Made by a program: the position numbers and the translations under genes
The notes under the pieces: generated by a model
Databases searched by the model: none
The model's input: the letters and a program-made list of their open reading frames with translations, nothing else
What the model was told of the DNA's origin: nothing
In this document: positions 19,382 through 27,702 of the stretch, in pieces
Position numbering within the stretch: the first letter of the stretch is position 1
Layout of the letters: every line of letters begins with the position of its first letter
Source: Nitrosospira lacus
GTDB taxonomy: Bacteria > Pseudomonadota > Gammaproteobacteria > Burkholderiales > Nitrosomonadaceae
NCBI RefSeq assembly: GCF_000355765.4
Contig: NZ_CP021106.3
Coordinates: 2,885,137-2,949,136 of the forward strand
DNA length: 64,000 bases
Direction of reading: 5' to 3'

Positions 19382-20605
19382 CTACACGCTCCCTTCCGCC
19401 GGCGCCATGGTCGGCTTTGTCGATGGGGCCGTCACTTCCGATGCTGAAGCCGCTGCCCTCACGGCCTGCTCCGCCGCATCCGCCATATTGCCCGCCGAAA
19501 TGATCGGCAGGCCGGATTCGGCGAGGATCTTTTTTCCCAGATCCTGATTGGTGCCTTCAAGGCGCACCACCAGCGGGACATTCAGCTTCACTTCCCGCGC
19601 CGCTGCGACCACACCCTCGGCGATCACGTCACATTTCATGATGCCGCCAAATATATTGACCAATATGGCCTTCAATTGCGGGTTACGCAGCATCAGCTTG
19701 AACGCCTCTGTTACCTTCTCGGCGGTGGCGCCCCCGCCCACATCGAGAAAGTTGGCGGGGCTTCCGCCATAGAGCTTGATGATATCCATGGTTGCCATTG
19801 CCAGACCTGCGCCATTTACCAGGCAGCCGATATTGCCATCCAGTGAAATATAGGAGAGATCATGTTTGGACGCCTCGATCTCCGCCGGGTCTTCCTCGTC
19901 AAGGTCACGCAGGGCGGTAATCTCAGGATGACGGAACAGGGCGTTGTCGTCAAAATTCATTTTTGCGTCGAGCGCAACTACATGATCATCCGTAGTGAGT
20001 ATCAGCGGATTTATTTCGACCAATGACGCATCGGTACTGTCAAAGGCTCGGTATAACCCTTGCAAAAGAGCCTGTGCTTCCGCGGCGGCGAACTCCGGAA
20101 AATCAACCTTGCGGACGATGTCCTCAGCATCATGCGCCCTTAGCCCGCTCACGGGGTCGATAAACACCTTGTGAATTTTTTCAGGTGTCCTGGCGGCAAC
20201 TTCCTCGATATCCACGCCCCCTTCCGAACTTGCCATCAGACACACGCGACGGGTGCCACGATCCACCACTAGGCCAACATAAAACTCCTTTTTGATCTCG
20301 GCACCCTGTTCTATTAAAAGCCGCCGCACAACCTGACCTTGCGCGCCGGTCTGATGCGTAACAAGCGTCATTCCCAGTATCTTCCCGGCAAACTGCTTCA
20401 CTTCACCAAGTGACCTTGCCACTTTCACCCCGCCACCCTTGCCGCGCCCACCGGCATGGATCTGCGCCTTGACCACCCATACAGCGCCACCCAGCTTTCC
20501 GGCGGCATCCATCGCCTCCTCCACGCTGAAGCAGGCGATGCCTTCGGGCGTGGTGATGCCGAACTCGCGCAAAATCTTTTTAGCCTGATATTCGTGGATT
20601 TTCAT
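19382..20605 (-). CDS. sucC: Succinyl-CoA synthetase beta subunit
   Basis: 407 aa from ATG 20605, chosen because GGAGGGG lies just upstream and the protein then begins [17 protein letters not shown], as in SucC. ATP-grasp domain ([15 protein letters not shown]), then the CoA-ligase domain ([46 protein letters not shown]). The last 20 residues ([17 protein letters not shown]) exceed the usual 388-aa length and are Ala/Pro-rich. It is the first gene of sucCD. Confidence 0.96.
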   Translation of the reverse strand: MKIHEYQAKKILREFGITTPEGIACFSVEEAMDAAGKLGGAVWVVKAQIHAGGRGKGGGVKVARSLGEVKQFAGKILGMTLVTHQTGAQGQVVRRLLIEQGAEIKKEFYVGLVVDRGTRRVCLMASSEGGVDIEEVAARTPEKIHKVFIDPVSGLRAHDAEDIVRKVDFPEFAAAEAQALLQGLYRAFDSTDASLVEINPLILTTDDHVVALDAKMNFDDNALFRHPEITALRDLDEEDPAEIEASKHDLSYISLDGNIGCLVNGAGLAMATMDIIKLYGGSPANFLDVGGGATAEKVTEAFKLMLRNPQLKAILVNIFGGIMKCDVIAEGVVAAAREVKLNVPLVVRLEGTNQDLGKKILAESGLPIISAGNMADAAEQAVRAAASASEVTAPSTKPTMAPAEGSV

Positions 20606-20847
20606 CGACCCCTCCGGCAATTCGGAAAATGAAGTATAGCGTAATAACTTTACGGCGTTATGGACAGGAGAAATGGCCTCCCCGGTGGGCCGTATTGCTA
20701 GGACTTGACACTGAAAGTGGGCAAAGACTCGCGTCGTATCGAGTTCATCGCCCATCATCACCAGTCAACCTCGACCGGGAATGCCGTTAATAGCATGCGC
20801 GCCCGGCCTCGAATACATCGCGTGCGGAATACAACAGAATCGTTAAT

Positions 20848-21345
20848 TCACTGGCTATCACCTTCATTTATAAGTTTAAAGTTTATAGGCGTGCAATCCC
20901 CTACCATTACACTGCTTTTATATATTGACGGACCACCTTTGCTGACAAGAACCGAAAATCTGGCTGCACCGCTGTTTTCCTTAAAAAACGAATAGATCTG
21001 GGATTCTTCTGAATCATGGTAATGAACCAGAAAGGCTGCCTCTGTTTCGTTTCGGCGAAGTGGAAATACCTTTGCGCCATCCTGAGCCGTCGAATGATTC
21101 CGCTTTGTGGAATCAATGAAAATAATGTCGAAATCGTCCTTTCCAAACTTTCGCAGGGTAAAAGCCCCTTTCGGCACCGTATCTATCTTCCATTCACTGT
21201 CTTCCTTTGCCAACACGCCTTTATGCGCAAAATATGCATGGCCAACGGGGTTTGTGCATGTCGTAACCTGTTGAGCAAAGAGGAGGGCGGGCAACATTGA
21301 CAACAGGAAAAACAGGGATGCTTGAATGGTTACAGTAGTACGCAT
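20848..21345 (-). CDS. Hypothetical secreted protein
   Basis: 165 aa from ATG 21345, giving a clear signal peptide (MRTTVTIQASLFFLLSMLPA, then LLFAQQ). The mature protein has two Cys (one in TTCTNPVGHAY, one in VGDCTPINF) that may pair, and beta-type alternation (DDFDIIFIDSTKR, EAAFLVHYHDSEESQIYSFF). I recognise no family. It stands alone between sucC and glpK, with a dispersed repeat 67 bp upstream of its start. Confidence 0.65.
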   Translation of the reverse strand: MRTTVTIQASLFFLLSMLPALLFAQQVTTCTNPVGHAYFAHKGVLAKEDSEWKIDTVPKGAFTLRKFGKDDFDIIFIDSTKRNHSTAQDGAKVFPLRRNETEAAFLVHYHDSEESQIYSFFKENSGAARFSVLVSKGGPSIYKSSVMVGDCTPINFKLINEGDSQ

Positions 21346-21411
21346 AAATTGGACAGGCCGAACTATTTCTATCAAATAGATAGTTCAAATTGGAAATTCT
21401 AAAACAATAAT

Positions 21412-21567
21412 CCTAAATCCGGCGGTTGGACAGAGTGGAGCTATGAAGTTTTTAGGGTACAGACAAATCGTAACAGCGCGGACCGACTATTCCATCCCGG
21501 ATGCAACGAAGAAAATCCTTGTGAATCATAACACTGAAATGAAATGTAAGTGGTCAATCGCCGGATA
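21412..21567. repeat. Dispersed intergenic repeat, copy C
   Basis: 156 bp, the longest copy. Left end CCTAAATCCGGCGGTTGG; right end is the complement of TTATCCGGCGATTGACCACTTA. The internal block AAAATCCTTGTGAATCAT (about 21514-21531) is almost identical to that of the copy at 62525. It fills most of the gap between the secreted protein and glpK. Confidence 0.7.
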
Positions 21568-21604
21568 ACTATATTTGGCTCTTTCTGTACTTTCGTTATG
21601 ACGA

Positions 21605-23131
21605 TCATTTTTTGCGTTTCTTTGGTCGAATGGTCTTCTTTTCTTTCGGCTCCCAATTTTTCGTACGGCCCAGAGCTTCGTTCCAGCGCCCACGTAGCTC
21701 GGCCACGCGGGTGCGCGACATCGTTGGTTCAAAGACTTTCTCGATTTGCCATTGGGTGGCGATCGCAGCAGTGTTTTGCCAGAAACCGACAGCGAGTCCC
21801 GCGAAATAGGCGGCACCCAGCGCGGTCGTCTCGACCACCGCGGGGCGCACCACGGGCACACCGAGCAGATCGGCCTGAAATTGCATCATGGGTTCACTGC
21901 GCGCCGCACCTCCATCGACGCGCAGTTCCTTGAGGTGCTTGCCGGTATCCGCATGCATCGCATCGATCAGATCCGCGACCTGGAAGGCAACCCCTTCAAG
22001 CGCGGCCCGCGCAATATGTGCGGCGCGGGTATCACGCGTGAGGCCGATTATCAACCCGCGCGCGTAGGGATCCCAATGCGGCGCGCCGAGTCCGGTGAAG
22101 GCCGGTACGAAGACTACACCGCCACTATCCGGTACCGATGCTGCCAGCATGTCCGCCTCCTGCGCAGACCGCACGAGTTGCAGTCCATCCCGCAGCCACT
22201 GCATGATCGCACCACCAACGAAGACACTGCCTTCCAGCGCAAATTCCTGCTTCTTGCCGATTTTCCATGCCACCGTGGTAAGCAGGCGCTGCGTTGACGC
22301 GACGGGCTTGGTGCCGATATTCTGTAACAGGAAACAGCCAGTGCCATAGGTGTTCTTCGCCAGCCCGGGCTGCACGCATAATTGTCCGAAAAGGGCCGCC
22401 TGCTGGTCACCTGCCGCGCCAGCCAAAGCGATATGCGCGAGACCGGGCGTAGCGATTTCCCCATATACTTCGCTCGAGGAGCGTACCGTCGGCAGCATGT
22501 TCTCCGGAATACGGAAAAGTTTGAGCAGATCCTTGTCCCACACGCCGGTGTGGAGATTGAACAGCATCGTCCGCGAGGCGTTGCTCACATCGGTGACATG
22601 CACCTTCTTGCCGCCGGTTAGTTTCCAGATGAGCCACGTCTCCACCGTGCCGCATATGAGTTTACCTGCTTCCGCTCTAGCCCGCGCACCGGGGATATGA
22701 TCAAGAATCCAGGCGATCTTCGTCGCGGAAAAATACGGGTCGAGAATCAATCCGGTGAGTTTCTGGATCGTTCCATCGTGGCCCGCTGCACGCAATTCAT
22801 CGCACATACCGGCGGTGCGGCGATCCTGCCAGACGATGGCGTTATATACGGGATTACCGGTCTCCCGATCCCACACGATGGTCGTCTCGCGCTGATTGGC
22901 GATACCTGCGCCAACAACGTCGTACGGCCGAATGTGCGCGCGATCAAGCGCTTCTACGGCTACCACTACCTGAGTAAGCCAGATCTCCTGCGGGTCATGC
23001 TCGACCCAGCCGGGTTGGGGAAAAATCTGACGTATTTCCTCCTGTGCGACGGCACAAATCTGGCCTTCATGATCGAAGACGATGGCGCGTACGCTGGTCG
23101 TGCCGGCATCGAGGGCGAGGATGTAGCGCAT
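21605..23131 (-). CDS. glpK: Glycerol kinase GlpK
   Basis: 508 aa FGGY-family kinase. ATPase motifs are [16 protein letters not shown] at the N-terminus, [24 protein letters not shown] and [18 protein letters not shown]. These match glycerol kinase, which makes glycerol-3-phosphate. The C-terminus ends in a run of basic residues ([12 protein letters not shown]) that the E. coli enzyme lacks. No glpF, glpD or glpR is adjacent, so the role may be lipid-precursor recycling rather than growth on glycerol. Confidence 0.95.
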   Translation of the reverse strand: MRYILALDAGTTSVRAIVFDHEGQICAVAQEEIRQIFPQPGWVEHDPQEIWLTQVVVAVEALDRAHIRPYDVVGAGIANQRETTIVWDRETGNPVYNAIVWQDRRTAGMCDELRAAGHDGTIQKLTGLILDPYFSATKIAWILDHIPGARARAEAGKLICGTVETWLIWKLTGGKKVHVTDVSNASRTMLFNLHTGVWDKDLLKLFRIPENMLPTVRSSSEVYGEIATPGLAHIALAGAAGDQQAALFGQLCVQPGLAKNTYGTGCFLLQNIGTKPVASTQRLLTTVAWKIGKKQEFALEGSVFVGGAIMQWLRDGLQLVRSAQEADMLAASVPDSGGVVFVPAFTGLGAPHWDPYARGLIIGLTRDTRAAHIARAALEGVAFQVADLIDAMHADTGKHLKELRVDGGAARSEPMMQFQADLLGVPVVRPAVVETTALGAAYFAGLAVGFWQNTAAIATQWQIEKVFEPTMSRTRVAELRGRWNEALGRTKNWEPKEKKTIRPKKRKK

Positions 23132-23303
23132 GCGATTAAGACTCTGACCAGATTCAGGTTGCGCTGATAGAACAAGGTTTGTCAGCGTAAAAAAAGTGAC
23201 TTATTATGCCGCTAAAAGAGTCGATCGATCCCACCCTTTTAGTCAGATCAAATAATAATCCCTTTCTTGGACCCAATATCACCCGATCGTAACCCAACAC
23301 AAC

Positions 23304-23335
23304 AAAAAAAGGTTAGCTGCAGAGCTAACCTTTTT
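23304..23335 (-). terminator. Terminator beside the left attachment repeat
   Basis: GGTTAGCT-GCAG-AGCTAACC is a perfect 8-bp stem with a 4-nt loop, flanked by A7 and T5, so it can work in both directions. On the minus strand it lies directly after the displaced tRNA 3' half, where a tRNA gene terminator is expected. Confidence 0.8.
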
Positions 23336-23340
23336 AAATG

Positions 23341-23387
23341 GGTGGGTGTGGTTGGACTCGAACCAACAACCAAGGGATTATGAGTCC
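23341..23387 (-). repeat. Left attachment site: displaced 3' half of a tRNA gene
   Basis: 47 bp that match 43/47 with the 3' half of the tRNA gene at 30472-30518. The last 19 bp (23369-23387) are identical. It runs from the anticodon loop through the T arm to the acceptor end but has no 5' half. Two of the four differences form a compensated T-stem pair (C-G to T-A). It marks the left edge of the island. Confidence 0.85.
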
Positions 23388-23499
23388 TTTCCAATCAATA
23401 TGTCATAACAAACCACAATACATCAAAGCAATTGAATCAGTAACTTATTACTTTTTATTTATTCCGGTTAATCGCGCTTTGTTGCCGTGTTTTATTGGT

Positions 23500-23522
23500 A
23501 AGTGTCCCGCTAGTGTCCCACA
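23500..23522 (+). promoter_or_regulatory. Candidate integrase arm-binding site (left)
   Basis: A double AGTGTCCC motif (AAGTGTCCCGCTAGTGTCCC plus ACA) lying 113 bp inside the left core. A 21/23 copy lies near the right core, and an inverted copy upstream of the integrase. Such paired repeats near both ends are what arm-type integrase sites look like. Assignment is inference. Confidence 0.45.
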
Positions 23523-23773
23523 GAGGGGATGGGGATAGTGGGGGTATAACCCCGTCTAGCGAAACACCCCCCCGGCTTAAATAGGTACCTCCCCGTCTTT
23601 CCTTTCTGTAATTTGCAAAAAAAATTCTGTAAAATAATTCCCCTTGCCGTCAATAGTTCCCCTACGCATTGGGTAAGTAGTGGCAGGTGCTAATAACGAG
23701 TGATTCTTCAACGTTTCTAGATAGCCATTGCGGAAAGCGTGTAAAGCTAAAAAACAACAATATAGGGGCTATC

Positions 23774-24535
23774 GTGAAATCGAAAAACAGTAGTAGCTTA
23801 TTCAAGATTCTTATTGCGCTTGCCCTTTCAAGCCAAGTCTATGCGTCGGATGATGATCCTTCTACCGAGTGCATTAAAAATCTAGCTTCTGCTCCCGATC
23901 TATCAATCCTTAAAGACAAAATTGCACTATCTGACATTCGTGAGCAAACACTCGAAATGCTTTCGAATCGAAAGAAACCTCTCCTCAAAGAAAAGAAAGG
24001 AATTTCGCTATGGATCGTTGAGGCGGAAAAGTGTATGCAAGACGGTGAGCAATGGCGGGAACTAAATTATCCTGCGCAACTGAATGCCCGGATAAATACT
24101 TTCGTTATGGATTTTAAATCCTTAGCGGCCAGCTTATATGGAGATGAGCTCAGTTATGGGGAGTTCGCACGTAAACGCGCAGCCATCACAGCGGTTTTTC
24201 AAAATGATTCTACAGAAATCGTTCAGGCATTATTGAGTAAACAGACGGAGCAAGCTGAGTTAAAAAACCAGAAAGCGCAAGAGGCATCTCATGAGCAAGC
24301 TCGGCAAAATCAGCAACAGGCGTACCAAGAAAAACAGTTACGACTTCAAGAGGAATTTCAGGCTCAGCAAGATTTGAACAGCCAGAGGCAGAATATTATA
24401 AATTACATGAGTAATCAAAGACCAGTCACGCCGGTTCAGATACCGCTTTACCAGATGCGGCCGATACAAATACCCAATACCTCTACTACGCGATGTCAAT
24501 ATCTCGGCAATCAGCTAGTGTGTAATACGAATTAA
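23774..24535 (+). CDS. Secreted coiled-coil protein, island cargo
   Basis: 253 aa from GTG 23774, preferred because AGGGG lies about 5 bp upstream and a signal peptide then follows (FKILIALALSSQVYA before SDDDP). The open frame extends upstream to 23687 without a ribosome site. Mature part: two Cys (STECIKN, EKCMQDG), then a Gln/Glu-rich helical stretch (about residues 165-220) that should be coiled coil, and a Pro/Gln tail (PVTPVQIPLYQMRPIQIP) ending with a Cys pair (RCQYLGNQLVC). No family recognised. It is the only island gene on the plus strand. Confidence 0.7.
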   Translation: MKSKNSSSLFKILIALALSSQVYASDDDPSTECIKNLASAPDLSILKDKIALSDIREQTLEMLSNRKKPLLKEKKGISLWIVEAEKCMQDGEQWRELNYPAQLNARINTFVMDFKSLAASLYGDELSYGEFARKRAAITAVFQNDSTEIVQALLSKQTEQAELKNQKAQEASHEQARQNQQQAYQEKQLRLQEEFQAQQDLNSQRQNIINYMSNQRPVTPVQIPLYQMRPIQIPNTSTTRCQYLGNQLVCNTN

Positions 24536-24996
24536 TCAGCGGAAAATTGGCGCCACGGTAAATCAACCCTTACTTGATCTCGCGCACACGCGCGCGCAAC
24601 AGATGTTAACGTTAGGCACCGAAAGGCGTAACTGCGCTTCGCGCACATGCGTACGTGAGAGATGACGTAACTATTTGGTTTTAAACTGAAACAGCACGTT
24701 TCAGGGAATGCGGTTTAAATCTGGAATGGATTGCTAGAGCTAAGTCCGTAGCGTACGTTCTAGCCATTTATTTGTTGCAGGGTAGGCTTAAACCCCCTTA
24801 CCGTGAAAAGATAACGCGTCGTACGTCTACAGTGGGGACAGGAAATGGATTCCTAAGTGTGGTTGTGTTCACGCTTGGGCACGGTTATTGAATCTTTACG
24901 TAATGACTTAGTTGTCCCTCGCGCACACGCGTGCTAGCGTTCTTACAGTTGGGTTACATCTCTATAGACGTGAAGGCTATGTCTATTACGTCCCTG
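24536..24996. other. Non-coding island segment with short repeats
   Basis: 460 bp without a gene. It contains three copies of TCGCGCACAYGCG (about 24579, 24639 and 24919), a hairpin CTGAAAC-AGCAC-GTTTCAG (24686-24704) and one member of a direct-repeat pair (24757-24817). The density of repeats suggests an origin, a regulatory hub or an untranslated RNA. None is proven. Confidence 0.45.
24757..24817 (+). repeat. Direct repeat copy 1 flanking the 25-kb gene
   Basis: About 60 bp similar to 25762-25820. Shared blocks are TTCTA, ATTTATTTGTTG-like, GGGTAGGCT and AAACCCCCTTAC followed by TGAA. Copy 1 lies downstream of the helix-turn-helix gene and copy 2 in its presumed promoter. Confidence 0.55.
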
Positions 24997-25698
24997 TTAA
25001 TTTCCTAGATCGTCAACGTACTGGGTTTTAGTTTGTGTAATGATTGCATTCTTTGGTTCGTACACCGTTGGCCATCCCTTTACTATAGCTTCCTCAAGCA
25101 GCGTTACAGGATTGAAACCTTTTTCCTTGAAAGAAAGTAAATTTCTAATGGTTAATTCCTCTGCATGTTCGGTTAGAGGTTTTTTAAGTTTCTCTCTGTG
25201 TTCTTTAAAAGCATCCCACAGATAGGAGGGTAGCCACTCAGGGATATGGCTTTTCACGTTATGTTTCTTAGCTTGATTTACTGATCTATACTTTGAACTA
25301 CTAGAGTCAATCTCTTTGACCGCCTTTAGTTTATAAGATTGACCGCCTTCGCTCAAATCAGTAACTTGAATGTTCGGAAGGACATCAACCTCTTTGACTG
25401 CATCAACACCTTGAGGCCATGAGATAGAATAATCATTTCGTTTCCATTGTTGACCTCCAAGCCCACGTTTCTTGATATTCAGCCATTTTGATTCGCTCGA
25501 TTTCTGCAAGTGCGTAATGATGGATTGACGACTTAAGCTGGTTTCCTTATTCAACGTATCGATTGATGGGAAGCAACTTGTGCCGAACTCATTCATGTGA
25601 CATGAGAGAGTCAACAAGACATGCTTTGTGGTTGCTGGCAGATCGGAGTTAATCATAGCCTTGCGCCATTTGAAAAGCGGTTTAACGGTATTAGCCAT
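24997..25698 (-). CDS. Helix-turn-helix replication/regulatory protein
   Basis: 233 aa. The N-terminal winged-helix domain (KHVLLTLSCHMNEFGTSCFP, then SIDTLNKETSLSRQSIITHL) is of the type found in phage and plasmid replication initiators and in many helix-turn-helix proteins of integrated elements. The C-terminal half (HIPEWLPSYLWDAFKEHREK, LLEEAIVKGWPTVY) looks like the DNA-replication accessory tail seen in such proteins. It is flanked on both sides by copies of a 60-bp direct repeat. A role in excision-coupled replication is inference. Confidence 0.7.
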   Translation of the reverse strand: MANTVKPLFKWRKAMINSDLPATTKHVLLTLSCHMNEFGTSCFPSIDTLNKETSLSRQSIITHLQKSSESKWLNIKKRGLGGQQWKRNDYSISWPQGVDAVKEVDVLPNIQVTDLSEGGQSYKLKAVKEIDSSSSKYRSVNQAKKHNVKSHIPEWLPSYLWDAFKEHREKLKKPLTEHAEELTIRNLLSFKEKGFNPVTLLEEAIVKGWPTVYEPKNAIITQTKTQYVDDLGN

Positions 25699-25761
25699 GC
25701 TTACCTGTATCCTTCATTGTTTGGTTACTCCAAGTAAACAGGGATTGCCGTCCAAGAGCGC

Positions 25762-25820
25762 TTTCTAACGATTATTTCTGAAAGGGTAGGCTAAACCCCC
25801 TTACTATGAAGAAATAATGC
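25762..25820 (+). repeat. Direct repeat copy 2
   Basis: Partner of the repeat at 24757-24817. It lies between the start of the 233-aa helix-turn-helix gene and the end of the XRE regulator, so it may contain an operator or the promoter of the former. The next gene upstream encodes an XRE protein that could bind it. Confidence 0.5.
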
Positions 25821-25885
25821 CTAGGAGGCATTCATACCGCCACAAATAGACTGCTTCCAGGGGACGGTTGACAACCGTCTACGCA

Positions 25886-26089
25886 CTAGCGTTTAGATCG
25901 ACGTGTTTTAATTTTGAACAGTTCCCAAAAGCCGGGATGCATCTTGCTATACCCGGATTCCCATTTCTGCCATGTGTTGACGTTGCAATAAACAAGGGAA
26001 GCGGCAGCGGCCTGAGTTAGCCCCACCGCTTCACGTGCAGATTTTATTTCTATTGGGGGCGGATGCTCCCCTGCTTTTATGACAGTCAC
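25886..26089 (-). CDS. Small XRE-family (Cro/C1-type) DNA-binding protein
   Basis: 67 aa. SAREAVGLTQAAAASLVYCN followed by VNTWQKWESGYSKM is a textbook helix-turn-helix of the Cro/C1 class (LTQ at the first helix, WQKWE at the end). Almost nothing lies outside the DNA-binding domain. In such elements it probably controls the operon of replication and excision genes. A short gene, but family match makes it convincing. Confidence 0.75.
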   Translation of the reverse strand: MTVIKAGEHPPPIEIKSAREAVGLTQAAAASLVYCNVNTWQKWESGYSKMHPGFWELFKIKTRRSKR

Positions 26090-26150
26090 TAGTGCGATGC
26101 TTTATGGCTAAAACACTCATTATAAGGTAGGCACTCCGTAATTTCTTTAA

Positions 26151-26417
26151 TTAATTGACGTCTTTGTACCTTTCCCACCACTTCCGTATTTCGCTTTCTT
26201 TCCACCTAGGATGCCCCCTACCTCCTCCCGCTACCGGCACACGTATTGCCTTCGGGAATCCCGGATGCGGAGCGAACCTTTCTAAAACTTGCCTTCCCGG
26301 ATTCTTGCCTTCTATATCCATGTAAGCAGCTATCGTCTTCGCACTCCATAGCCCGTCCCTTGGGTTGAGTCTATCCGCTACCGCAGCGGCTATCTGCTCT
26401 ACGAGGTCATCAGTCAT
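26151..26417 (-). CDS. AlpA/excisionase-like winged-helix protein
   Basis: 88 aa. DGLWSAKTIAAYMDIEGKNP, GRQVLERFAPHPGFPKAIRV and RWKESEIRKWWERY have the layout of MerR-like winged-helix excisionases and AlpA activators: a WSAKTIAAYM helix-turn-helix, a FPKAIRV wing and a WKESEI-xx-W end. Its last 8 bp overlap the start of the order (it begins before the stop of the gene at 26601), indicating coupling. Function as regulator or directionality factor is inferred. Confidence 0.68.
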   Translation of the reverse strand: MTDDLVEQIAAAVADRLNPRDGLWSAKTIAAYMDIEGKNPGRQVLERFAPHPGFPKAIRVPVAGGGRGHPRWKESEIRKWWERYKDVN

Positions 26418-26601
26418 TGGTCACGCCTTGAGCAGTCAGAGCTTCCATTGTGTCTTCTTTCTCATGTTGGGCGATGCGCCTGGCTGTGAGGAATACTATA
26501 CGCTCCCGCGCCGCCGCCATCTGTAAGTCGGTCATTGGTATCCCTTGCTTTTCAAGTCTGCCAAACTCTTTGCGTATGAATTCCAAACTTTGCCGTGCCA
26601 T
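26410..26601 (-). CDS. Small hypothetical island protein
   Basis: 63 aa, helical and charged (SLEFIRKEFGRLEKQGIPMT, DLQMAAARERIVFLTARRIA). No family recognised. Its stop overlaps the start of the AlpA-like gene by 8 bp, supporting expression as one mRNA. Confidence 0.55.
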   Translation of the reverse strand: MARQSLEFIRKEFGRLEKQGIPMTDLQMAAARERIVFLTARRIAQHEKEDTMEALTAQGVTND

Positions 26602-26795
26602 AAAACCCCCTATCGGTTAGATTGCTTACGTGATAAAAGATATGCGCTACACGGATCACAATACGTCATTATTACATGTAAGGCAAGAGGGTTAATCAAA
26701 TATATTTTGCTGGTTATCCGCTTCCTCTTTAACATTAGCTAAGCAATAAGGGGGGCGTGATTAAACGTAGGGTACACAGTGGCATATATTCATTG

Positions 26796-26935
26796 TTACC
26801 TTCTGGCGGTACAGTGAAAGTGTCAAAAAGTGCCTTTATCGTACCTTCTCACGGTACTGTGACAATCTCTGCTGTACCTTTAAACGGTACTGTACTGTAC
26901 CCGCTAACGGTACTGACTGTACCTTCTAAGGGTAC
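26796..26935. repeat. Array of five 17-bp palindromes, possible iterons
   Basis: Five cores of 17 bp with the form GTACC-N7-GGTAC: 26796 (first base T), 26841, 26874, 26897 and 26919. Start-to-start spacings are 45, 33, 23 and 22 bp, near whole numbers of helical turns. Copies three to five lie inside the 3' end of a coding gene, copy two contains its stop codon, and copy one lies beyond it. Confidence 0.75.
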
Positions 26936-27358
26936 AGACTTTGCAATTTTAGGAGGCGGTATGGGGTTCATGTGTGTATATGCTCCCTTATGGTAATTCT
27001 TGCTTTGAATGTCCAGTCCTATGAAGTTTGATATTGGTAGCCAAGTTACCGCATATTGTGAAGCTCCAGCATTTAGTCCACCGGTCTTGGTAAGAATTAT
27101 CAATTTGCGGTCTATCAAAGTAGCCCTTGCCCTCTGTACCACGCTCCGCGAAGTCCAGCCCCGTCTCTCTAGCCAAGCGGATGATAATTGCAGGTGTCCG
27201 TTATTCCTCCCGTTATGTTGGCGCATTAGCTCGAATAATAGTGCCTTAGCAGTGTGGCTTGCTTCCATCCAGGCCGCGCTATCAAGTACACAAATAGGAA
27301 TCCCAACATACTGGCTGTCCATAGCCTCCAAGGGCCGTTTCTGTACGCTTCGTCCCAT
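26849..27358 (-). CDS. Helix-turn-helix replication-like protein with repeat-encoded tail
   Basis: 169 aa. The middle (DSAAWMEASHTAKALLFELM, RQHNGRNNGHLQLSSAWLER, RGWTSRSVVQRARATLI) is a winged-helix domain of the kind found in small proteins of integrated islands. From about residue 145 the protein follows DNA repeats: SVPLEGTV, STVSGYS and TVPFKGTA. The stop codon falls inside a palindrome. I recall similar proteins with T-V-P-x-x-G-T tails in other islands; unchecked. Starts at 27358 or at a Met 12 codons further in are both possible; the first is 3 bp after the previous stop. Confidence 0.68.
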   Translation of the reverse strand: MGRSVQKRPLEAMDSQYVGIPICVLDSAAWMEASHTAKALLFELMRQHNGRNNGHLQLSSAWLERRGWTSRSVVQRARATLIDRKLIILTKTGGLNAGASQYAVTWLPISNFIGLDIQSKNYHKGAYTHMNPIPPPKIAKSVPLEGTVSTVSGYSTVPFKGTAEIVTVP

Positions 27359-27361
27359 CGC

Positions 27362-27514
27362 TTAACCATCAAGTCTTGAGATATAGCAATATAAGCCCCA
27401 CGCATCCGTTTTGGACAAGTCGGCAAGATCATCACAAACCCCCATGTGAGAATATCGAATGCATAGCTCCTGTAATCGTTCTGTCCATGCTTCTCCCTTA
27501 TTAATGCTTTCCAT
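27362..27514 (-). CDS. Very small island gene (50 aa)
   Basis: ATG 27514 to TAA 27362, 50 codons: MESINKGEAWTERLQELCIR, then YSHMGVCDDLADLSKTDAWG, ending LYCYISRLDG. An AAGGA ribosome site lies upstream and the stop is 3 bp before the next gene, so it fits an operon. Amphipathic helices and two Cys pairs are visible; the family is not known to me. Good spacing and plausible composition support it as real. Confidence 0.55.
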   Translation of the reverse strand: MESINKGEAWTERLQELCIRYSHMGVCDDLADLSKTDAWGLYCYISRLDG

Positions 27515-27702
27515 ATTTTCCTTTTGTTTGCCGCATAACTAGCGCACGGCGTTTTAATGTGGTATTATGACAGGAAGGAGGTTATAAGAAAAAGATACGA
27601 ATAGCCGTGTTTTCAGCGATCCTTTTCTATTACCCTACCTACTACCCCCTTACCTATCAGTTAATATCGCAGCCAGCGTTAACGGTAACGCAGTACTTCC
27701 GA

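Noticed and set aside
24536-24996. Possible CRISPR-like array from short CG-rich repeats
   Set aside because: Only three short copies at irregular distances, no spacers of constant length and no cas genes.
26757-26996. Plus-strand 79-codon frame across the palindrome array
   Set aside because: Its repeated VPLNGTV-like pieces come from palindromes being read on the other strand; the minus-strand gene has family support.
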